From Uloborus plumipes (taxonomy: Eukaryota; Arthropoda; Arachnida; Araneae; Uloboridae), in NCBI GenBank assembly GCA_038373865.1, contig JAXGGA010003061.1, positions 1 to 64,000 of the forward strand: a stretch of DNA of 64,000 nucleotides, read 5' to 3'. The notes beneath the pieces were generated by a model. It saw only the letters and a program-made list of their open reading frames with translations. It made no database searches and was not told the DNA's origin. Shown piece by piece: positions 57,519 to 64,000 of this stretch. The first letter of the stretch is position 1, and each line of letters begins with the position of its first letter. The position numbers and the translations under genes are program-made.

Positions 57519-58589
57519 TAATACTTATAAGTAGAGGTGATTTGGTGCCGGAATTGCTTCTCTGGAAAAGAAAACTCTTTTCACATAAAATGGGAGATTC
57601 AGTTATTTGTAATTCAGTTATTTCTTCCGAAAAATGTACAAATTTACCCCTGCTGATAGAGGTGCATATTAACAGCTACTGTTTCATATATGTAATTTTT
57701 TTACCTATTTATTGAACTTATTCTTATTTATATCAGTCGCCTTTTGTGAAATATTCACAAAACTTATTGAACTTTTATTGGATTAGAATTATTAATATAT
57801 AGTTGTTAAATTTTCTTCATAAATGTACATTATGTGAATTGAAAATATACGTAATTTATGTATTTGTATTATCTTTAGTTGAAATTCCCCTAACCTCTTC
57901 TTTTTTATTTTAAGTAAGTAACCCAGGTGTCAAATTTACGAAACATTTCCTTATCGTTTGGATTTCATTTGAAGTGAGTGTTGTAGTTTTTATTGATGAA
58001 TCCCTTCCATTTTCTTAACTTTCAGTCAGCAACGTTATCGAAATACTTTCTTTGGGGTGATGAAAAATTTCGCTGTTAAAAAGCAAAAATCCTTTAGAAG
58101 AGCCTTTAAAAAGTTTTTGCAAGTTTTCGGATGCTTTCTCCAATTGAATGGGAGTGATATTTTTGCATGCACATTTGAACTCAATTCTCGGAGTTTTAAA
58201 GTTGCTGTTTATTTTTATGTATTTGCATATAAGGAACCATTATGTAACATAATATAAAGCATCAACTTTCTGAAAAAAGTTTTCTGTTTTAAAAGCAACG
58301 ATTTGTACGTGTTGCGTACGTAACTACTGTCTCACGTGTACCTAAAAAGAATAATAATCGAAGTTACTGACGGTATTATTACTTGATCAAGAAGATTGAC
58401 ATGTTAAAGCACAAGATTATACAACTTCATATTAAAATATTGAGCATTGATGATTTCTTCTCAAGTGGTAAATGCCCTCAAATTCTTTACATCAAAGCAA
58501 AACAAACATTTTTAATATGCACCCTAACGTGGTGTAAATGCTTCTGAAATAATCTCTCTTTTTGAGAACTACCATCAACAGAAGTCTGC
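57519..58589. other. No recognised gene
   Basis: AT-rich; nothing assignable. Confidence 0.5.
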
Positions 58590-59120
58590 AACATCCCCCA
58601 TAGACACCGACAGACACATTTATTTCCCACCTTTCCCCTCGCTCAAAAGGCAGAGTTACTCCAGCAGACGGCAGAGAGAAAACTAGTCGAAGATCATAAA
58701 ATGGTTAGAAAAAACTCATACTTTATTATGAGTATTAAAAAAGGAAGAAAACTTTTCGCGCCGAAGCGATAAACCGTGACGAAGCAATAATATCAGACAC
58801 GGGTTACAACGCCGCAAATGATATCTTCCAGTGCTGCCTGCTGAAAAATGCAAGCAGCACTCTGACAGCTAAACTTCACTGGAGCACGGAAAAGGTAAAA
58901 GCCATATTGCCAATCCCGAGTGGATTAACCTTGTAGAACTCCCGACGTCCCTGCGTGGGAACAGTTTTCTCTCTAACCGATAAAACTCGACCCAAGAGAT
59001 TCAGGTATTATTATCGTACATGTCGCGTTATGGAGTTCATTTTGTCGAAAGGATCTTTCGGCGCGTTTCTGTCATATCGGCAGCGAAAGTTTTAATGATT
59101 AAAATCTACTTACGTGACAT
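58590..59120. promoter_or_regulatory. Candidate regulatory island 10 with a hairpin
   Basis: High-complexity stretch. It holds a hairpin with perfect 8-bp outer arms AGTGCTGC/GCAGCACT (58830-58837 with 58854-58861) that extends inward with one mismatch around loop TGAAAAAT. Words such as TCGCGCCGAAGCGATAAACC, ATTAACCTTG and AAAGTTTTAATGATTAAAAT also occur. The hairpin is too short for a typical microRNA precursor. Function inferred. Confidence 0.35.
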
Positions 59121-59451
59121 TAAATAGGTTCGGGAGGATTTATATTGAATAGGCTTAGTGGTGTTTTCTTTGTTAAAGACTTCATCTTCTTAAAGATCTA
59201 AATTTGAGGATCTTTTGACTAATAAAGTTTTATTTTGCTTCATTTGTACAGCTGTAGGAAGATTACATCTTTGAATTCAGGATTAGTCAAGGCTATGTCA
59301 TTTTTTTTAATCCCAGGAAGTATTGTGAACAAAGTTTAAATATCTTAATTGCTACCGAATTCATGCAGACTTTGACAAATCTCGTGAATTGAGGGACATT
59401 AAAACATTGCTAATTATTTGAATTTTCAATATTTAGTTTTTCTGGCAATAT
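59121..59451. other. No recognised gene
   Basis: Nothing assignable. Confidence 0.5.
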
Positions 59452-59785
59452 ATGGTCGGGATGGGTAGCGTAGTGGTTAGGTGTTGGCCTCGTACGCTTT
59501 TGGTCAATGGTTCCGAGTCAATGGTCTAATTGGTCAGTCGGCTGATTTTTGAGATAGCCATGTCTCATGATTAAAAGATATGATAGGGATCCCTTGATGG
59601 CTCGTTTGGCTCAGTCACTTGTAGTCAAATGACATTCCTAGTGGAACATCGTAGCGTAAGAGCCCAGATGCCCACCATCTAGTAGAAAATTGAGCTTAAA
59701 AGTTTTCTATTCTGTTGACATCTGAGCCATAATTGAAGGGCTTGGAAGATGAAGGGGCTAAGTTACATGTTGAATGTATGAATTT
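59452..59785 (+). mobile_element. tRNA-derived SINE
   Basis: The head has a clear A-box TAGCGTAGTGGTTAGG (59466-59481) and a B-box-like GGTTCCGAGTC (59509-59519) at tRNA-like spacing. A body of about 260 bp follows, ending in GAAGGGCTTGGAAGATGAAG and GGGCTAAGTTACATG. That last block also occurs at 13317-13349 and inverted at 13546-13573. No target-site duplication was defined. Confidence 0.75.
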
Positions 59786-60304
59786 TAGCATTTTATAGTT
59801 ATGCAGTGTGTGAAGTCGGCATTCCTAATATGAGATGCAGACTTTTCGCAAAATGCCGGAATCTGATTGCAGATTTCTCATTTCGCAACTTATGAATAGT
59901 ATACATACTGTTGCAAAGATTTAAAAAACTGAGTTTTCGTTATTTTCGAATAAAAAGAAAAATGTTGCTTTTTTTTTTACTCTTTGAGTACTGCTGTTTA
60001 AAATAATTTCCGAGCAGTAATTACGTAGCAGTACGTCTTTGTACTGCCTGCGATAATAAATAAGCTTTGACTAACTCAACTTGCACAAGAAGTTAGCAAT
60101 TATGTTCAAAATAGTACCATTTCTCGGTTCTAATTTTAGAAATGCGTTGGTGGAACTACTAGCAGTTTTATCTTTCTTTGTTTACTCTGCTCGAGACGAC
60201 CGTAATGATTCAGACTCAATTTATTGTAGAAAAAAACTTCTTTCTTTTATCCAATTCTTCCCCGCCCCAAAATGAAATTAATGCTTTTAAATGAGCAGGG
60301 TAGC
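59786..60304. other. No recognised gene
   Basis: AT-rich; nothing assignable. Confidence 0.5.
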
Positions 60305-60306
60305 TA

Positions 60307-60758
60307 CACTAAAAAAAATAATGCTGCTTTTACAGTATATTACAGCTAATGTTATAGTAATAAGCTGTAAAAATTGCTAATTTTGCAGTAAAAAACTCAA
60401 ATTTGCTGATTTCAGTTTATTCCCAAGTAGAACACTTCGTTTTTAAAGGTTGTAAAATGGTTATTAACGTTGTGACAACGGATTAAAAACGTTTATAAAA
60501 CGTTTAAACGTTTTTTGTGCTACCTGGGTTACCGTGCGTTTTAGTTTTTAAGTGGAACCTCTGCTGTTAGTATCATACTGTTGTTTGTACAGTATAATAC
60601 AGCTAAATTTTAAGCCAGTAAACTGTAAAATTGCTAACTTTGCAGTTAGAAACTGTAAAATTGCTAATTTTACAGTGGATTACTGTGCATTTTACAGTAT
60701 TAAATTGGAACCTTGCAGTATTATATACTGTAAAAACAGCAGCTCATTTTTTGTAGTG
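60307..60758. mobile_element. CACTG-ended, TA-flanked element (copy 3), interrupted by a MITE
   Basis: Ends CACTAAAAAAAATAATGCTG and, inverted, CACTACAAAAAATGAGCTGC, flanked by TA (60305-60306, 60759-60760). Internal TACAGTATAATACAGCTAAA and ACTGTAAAATTGCTAATTTT units match 12082-12495. Interrupted at TT by the element 60422-60528. Confidence 0.8.
60422..60528 (+). mobile_element. CCCAAGTAG-type MITE, 107 bp, nested
   Basis: Starts CCCAAGTAGAACACTTCGTT and ends TTTTGTGCTACCTGGG. Flanked by TT on both sides (60420-60421, 60529-60530). Removing it restores the host repeat word CAGTTTATTACCGTGC. Matches 319-415 in inverse orientation. Confidence 0.8.
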
Positions 60759-60760
60759 TA

Positions 60761-61339
60761 AGATTTAGGTTTTATATTAAGAAGGTTTTTTATTTACGAT
60801 AATTTTTTTACAATTTTGAAAATGCAGATTTTAAATGTATCTAATTTCGAGATAATTTAGTCAACTTCGATATTTTTGGTGACACAAATTTTGTTTCGAA
60901 GAATTCTAACTAAATTTTTTCTTCGTTGCTTAAATAATCGCCGAGTTGTTCAAAATTAGCAGCACTTGTATGCGAGACCCCGAAACAAAGAATACTTTGC
61001 TATGCATTTTGTTTGTTTGTTTATGTTTTTAGTTTACAGTTTTTTTTTTTTTGATATGAAGAAAAAAAATATTAAACCATTTCAAATTATTAACCACTCA
61101 TCAGTATTAACTAGTTATACGTTGCGCTTTAAATTCCAATCATTCAAATCCCATTTGGTCCTGCACCCAAATTGCATACATATTGTGGATATATCGTTCA
61201 ACGACTAAAAAGATTCTCTAATTCTTCCGAAACTTTATTATTTGATTATTTTTGCAAAGAAGCTTTATATTTCGGGACAGTTCCTCAGAACTCGGACATT
61301 TCCTCAAAATAGATGGAAGAATTACAATAAAACGAATGC
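60761..61339. other. No recognised gene
   Basis: AT-rich; nothing assignable. Confidence 0.5.
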
Positions 61340-61600
61340 TTCCTTCCGTGACGGATTAACTACAGTCCCAGCCCTCGTCACGCCCTCGCCGCAAATATTT
61401 ATCCCCATCATAATGGAATAGAGAGGGAAAGAATGGAAGCGGGAAGGGAAAAGGCAGAAATTTCACCTAAAATAATATTTAATCCCCATCGTATCGTGTC
61501 GGGAAGCGATAAATAATACATCGTCGACAATGGCCGCCGACTTTTATGTCGATGATAAATTAATCGGCGGGTCTTGATGGCGCCCCCGCAAAAAAAAAAA
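61340..61600. promoter_or_regulatory. Candidate regulatory island 11
   Basis: Includes GTGACGGATTAACTACAG (GGATTA, a K50 homeodomain core), GAAGCGATAAATAATACATC, CAATGGCCGCCGAC (YY1-like) and GTCGATGATAAATTAATCGG (homeodomain cores), all within 260 bp. Also a near-inverse pair TCGTCGACAATGGCCGCCGA / TCGGCGG. No repeat ends. Inferred regulatory. Confidence 0.4.
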
Positions 61601-62578
61601 ATGAAAGATGCACAACTGTAGCTGAGTGGAAACAAAGTATGAAAAAGAGGGAATGTGTAGAAAAAAGTTCCCTGTGCGTTGGAGATCATTATAGGATGTG
61701 AATGAGGGACCCTTTTCTTCACACGGGGGCACGTGGCACCTGGACTCGTGTGGACCCATTAAGGTATAACTGGAAGCCATCGTACTGGTACGTTCGCCTG
61801 CACCCCACAGAAAATGGATTGGGGGACAGATAGAATAGGGTTTATTCTTTTTTTTTCTTTTGCTAAGGCCCTTATTGTGAATGGTAAAAATGTGCCGGAT
61901 CACGCGTATTCGAGTGTACTTGAATTCTTTTTTTTTTTTTTTTTGGTCCATTTTTCCCTGGAGCGTAGTTCTGGTTTGGGGTTCCTAGCAGATCATACAA
62001 TGAGAGGAAGCCTTGTTTGGCACGCTGTGGTGGACCCGTACAAATTACTCTAACCTTTCCGTGGATTGATGGGAGTAGGAAATTTAATAATCTTGACGAT
62101 ATTGGATTCTTTACGATTGTACTAAGAGATATCAATATGCCCGAGTATGCAGATCCTTCCACCAATGGCAAAGTTAAAAAATTATATTTCATCATGTTTT
62201 CGACGCTTTTGCTTATTTTAAAAGTTTTTTTTTTTTTTTTTTACTTGTGTTGTTTTGGGAATGAGTAGTGTAAAATGTCATACACTCACTTTCAATGCCA
62301 ATTGCATCGAAAAAAGGAAAAAAAAATCTTTCATTTACATTTGGTTGCTATTACCCACACATTGAAGAAAATCAACCTTTAGAATAAAATAAAAGCATCT
62401 GAACATGAAAATTTTCTGTTAAAATCCTTATGTAAATTTCTGGAAAGGGGTTTCTGTGCGACTGAAAATTTTAACGAGTATCTCATTTTTTTATCTCATA
62501 ATATTTCACTACAGAATTTGCACTCTAGTGCAAAACTTAATTCAAAATTTGATAAGACAAAATAGGAAATCTTACAAC
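61601..62578. other. Unique-looking stretch without recognised gene
   Basis: 61640-61830 and 61870-62170 have even composition and open frames on both strands (for example 62017-62268 plus, 61544-61951 minus). None has a motif I can name and long T runs break the region. Could hold unrecognised exons or conserved non-coding DNA. Confidence 0.35.
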
Positions 62579-62580
62579 TA

Positions 62581-62755
62581 CAGTCGACGCTCGATATAAC
62601 GACCATCTCCGTCCCACAGAAAAAGGTCTTTATAACGAGTGGTCGCTATAAAAGGTAGAAAATAGCGTATATTGGGATAAAGCTGGGTTTTCCCCACCGG
62701 TCGTTATATTAGGATGGTCTTTATAACAAGTGGTCATTATAACGAGCGTCGACTG
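62581..62755. mobile_element. pogo/Tigger-like MITE (CAGTCGACGCTCG family, copy 2)
   Basis: A 175-bp palindromic element with ends CAGTCGACGCTCGATATAAC and ATAACGAGCGTCGACTG. TA borders (62579-62580, 62756-62757). It has the same length as 46794-46968 and matches it in reverse orientation. Its terminal TTATAACGA / TCGTTATAA words repeat inside. Confidence 0.9.
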
Positions 62756-62999
62756 TAGAAGGCAGAAAATGGTTTGAATCACACTTTATTAGAAGAACAA
62801 AACTTCAAAAATATCGTAGAATTATGTTATTCCAAATTCAGCTTATACGTTTAATAAACTTACTTCAAATTTTTAGGACATAAATTGCTTGAGAAACATT
62901 GCATCTGCAATAAACTGTGAACCTTCAAAGCTAGAAAAATAATCCTAACAGTTCTACAATGAATTTCTATCTAAACATGCATTTTTTACTGTTTCCATC

Positions 63000-63485
63000 G
63001 AAACGCCAGCACTTTTCCTTGTTCCAGCATCTTCCATCATCAATTCCTGATCAGAAGCCATAACCCATGATCAACTAAGATCATGGACTACCCGCCCATT
63101 GTCTCAATAATGCATACGCCTGTACTCTCAAATCCATCCCTGACATTTCAACCCCCCCCCCCTAGGTAACAGCTCCCCTCCACTCCGCTTCGAACGCACT
63201 TGATCTCTCGAACCTGGAACAAGGAGTTTCTTCGACAACCCGCAAAAACAACGCTTTTGAGTGTTTTTCGGCGGCTGTAACCACTTCGAAGTACACCAGT
63301 CCTCTTTTTTTTTTCTTATTACGGGGGGTGCTCAGGGGATGGTCTTGGAACAAGAGGCGAATTCTTGAGCTTCCCCTCTCTCCGAGTACCAAGAATGATG
63401 ACAGAGGAGAATGCCCGTAGGGGTGGGATGATGGCCCGACGCATGAATTCTTGATGAGTCAGACGAATGGTCGCGGATAATGTGA
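63000..63485. promoter_or_regulatory. Candidate regulatory island 12
   Basis: High-complexity stretch with a run of 11 C (63152-63162), an AP-1-type TGAGTCA (63455-63461) and GGATAATGTGATG. Minus-strand open frames (63162-63531) have no motif. Function inferred. Confidence 0.3.
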
Positions 63486-63719
63486 TGAAATTTTTCTTTG
63501 TTAATTTTTTTTTTTTAGATTCTTTGAACATAGAGTGAGTTGTGAAAGTTACTAATCAGTGTGTTTTGAATCATCCCAAAGCATTTTCTAATGTTTTCGA
63601 ACACTCGGAATCATTCCTCACAAAGGTGTAGATATTTTCATTGGAAAAGGTTATGGGTCATTCCATAGAAATGTCAACCTCAGCCGAAGAAAAAAAAATA
63701 CCGAAGTGAAAAAAGTATC

Positions 63720-63742
63720 AATAAATAAATAAATAAATAAAT
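63720..63742. repeat. (AAAT)n microsatellite
   Basis: Five to six AAAT units without interruption. Confidence 0.9.
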
Positions 63743-63756
63743 CATACAACATAAGG

Positions 63757-64000
63757 GCGCTTTTCCACTTGACGACACGACAACGACGAAAGTCGGACGG
63801 TAACACTGCAACGATAAGTACGATGTCGTGTCGTCTATAGCACTGCTTTTCCATTCAAACGATATCGTTTCTCCGAACGGGTCATTTTCCACCGCATTTC
63901 ATTTCGAATCAGCACTGTGTTCGCACGTATATTATTATGGCTGCTCAATTTAACAGATTACAACTACTATATTTGCTTTACCTCCGGAGAAAAAGAAAAC
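63757..64000. mobile_element. Inverted-repeat DNA element, possibly PIF/Harbinger-like, right side beyond or near the window edge
   Basis: GGGCGCTTTTCCACTTGACG starts the element. GACGACACGACA (63771-63782) is perfectly repeated in inverse at 63824-63835. The outer motif GCTTTTCCACT is not seen again in inverse before the window ends, so the right end is undefined. Family assignment is tentative. Confidence 0.45.

Noticed and set aside
61544..62268. Cluster of overlapping frames on both strands
   Set aside because: Frames are broken by long T runs and contain no recognisable domain; no gene called.

Overview
The window reads as non-coding DNA from a large, AT-rich, repeat-laden animal genome. 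I see no long ORF, no prokaryote-style gene spacing, long A/T runs, four kinds of tRNA-derived SINE sequence, and many two-ended DNA-transposon relics (hAT, TTAA-flanked, TA-flanked pogo/Tigger-like). An invertebrate, plausibly a chelicerate or other arthropod, is an inference only. The only RNA gene I trust as a cellular gene is a tRNA-Ala (anticodon CGC) at 45800-45871 on the minus strand, with a T7 Pol III terminator directly after it. The best protein-coding candidate is a 74-codon open stretch at 47425-47649 (minus) that looks like a last exon of an unrecognised gene.

Layout. 0-15 kb: a TA-flanked inverted-repeat element, a long-TIR element with a 4-bp target duplication, SINE pieces, a hAT element with an 8-bp target duplication, a strong type I hammerhead ribozyme at about 9.09-9.17 kb, a pogo-like miniature element, a SINE with a perfect 10-bp target duplication, a CACTG-ended element with an internal 31-bp minisatellite, and a retroelement-like repeat with a hairpin cluster. 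16-23 kb: few repeats and several islands of higher GC and complexity with homeodomain, TCF, Runx and E2F-like motifs, which look like regulatory DNA. 23-32.9 kb: a 360-bp foldback with ribozyme-like arms, a hAT element with a perfect 8-bp duplication and GC-rich subterminal repeats, a 1.3-kb cluster of a GTTACGTCTGTAAC motif, a TTAA-flanked element and an RTE-like relic. 33-45 kb: AT-rich DNA, an inverted-repeat element, a TIR element carrying three CRE palindromes and three CCAAT boxes, a duplicated 185-bp unit, a hairpin MITE and a nested CACTG element. 45-54 kb: two piggyBac-type MITEs, the tRNA, a SINE broken by a pogo-like MITE, the candidate exon, a 35-bp minisatellite and a second CRE-element cluster. 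54-64 kb: more pogo-like MITEs, another SINE, a third CACTG element and more regulatory-looking islands.

The window therefore looks like a regulatory landscape or very large intron invaded by non-autonomous mobile elements. Several nested insertions give a relative chronology. The most notable item is the hammerhead ribozyme: all conserved core bases are present, stem I is extended with internal loops, and the stem III region is self-complementary, as in ribozymes that work as dimers in retrozymes and satellite DNAs.
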